From positions 1-5,808 of the forward strand of contig CAZUVQ010000100.1 in the NCBI GenBank assembly GCA_964623915.1: a stretch of DNA of 5,808 nucleotides, written 5' to 3'. The notes below the pieces were generated by a model. That model saw only the letters and a program-made list of their open reading frames with translations, had not been told where the DNA came from and ran no database searches. Shown piece after piece: positions 5,754 to 5,808 of this stretch. Origin of the DNA: CAZUVQ01 sp964623915. Its GTDB lineage: Bacteria; Bacillota; Clostridia; UMGS1883; UMGS1540. A program made the translations under genes and the position numbers. Each line of letters opens with the position of its first letter. The first letter of the stretch is position 1.

Positions 5754-5808
5754 AGAACCGCGCGCACGCGCACGTTCACAGGTGAGTGTGTTTGGGGAAC
5801 CTCGGCTA

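Noticed and set aside
5755..5777. GAAC...GTTC as a LexA/SOS box
   Set aside because: The half-sites are 15 bases apart instead of the 4 expected for the actinobacterial LexA box.
5782..5808. GTG-initiated frame running off the right end
   Set aside because: Only nine codons with no clear SD; too little to call a gene.

Overview
This is a high-GC window whose codon and protein style fits an actinobacterium. That inference comes from composition, the relaxase type and the Erm type; no database search was possible. It looks like part of a mobilizable or conjugative plasmid, or an integrated conjugative element, carrying a macrolide-lincosamide-streptogramin B resistance gene. Three protein genes, all on the + strand, account for most of the sequence.

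Layout: (1) 67-1029 encodes a WYL-domain transcriptional regulator of the DeoR/YafY type. It has a clear Shine-Dalgarno (SD) sequence and a small inverted repeat just upstream. (2) 1030-1163 is a dense non-coding segment. It holds three tandem 15-bp repeats, a 7-bp-arm hairpin and a perfect 13-bp-arm hairpin that includes the SD of the next gene. It is the best candidate in the window for the origin of transfer (oriT) and/or relaxase autoregulation. (3) 1164-4619 encodes a MobF (TrwC/TraA-like) relaxase-helicase with an intact histidine triad, N-terminal tyrosines and SF1 helicase motifs. (4) 4620-4886 is the control region of an erm gene: a -10 box, a 21-codon leader peptide whose ATG falls at the predicted transcription start (so probably leaderless), and alternative RNA hairpins, the last of which hides the erm SD. 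(5) 4887-5648 encodes an Erm 23S rRNA adenine-N6-methyltransferase. (6) 5649-5808 holds a strong 12-bp hairpin next to a -10-like box and no gene that can be supported.

How the parts fit: the relaxase would nick and unwind the element for transfer. The adjacent regulator and the structured region before the relaxase are plausible controls of that step. The erm cassette lies directly behind the relaxase with its own promoter and what looks like a macrolide-inducible translational attenuator. No type IV coupling protein, mating-pair genes, replication gene or transposase is in view, so self-transmissibility cannot be judged here. The least documented parts are the erm leader/attenuator, the repeat-hairpin region before the relaxase, and the exact class of the Erm protein.
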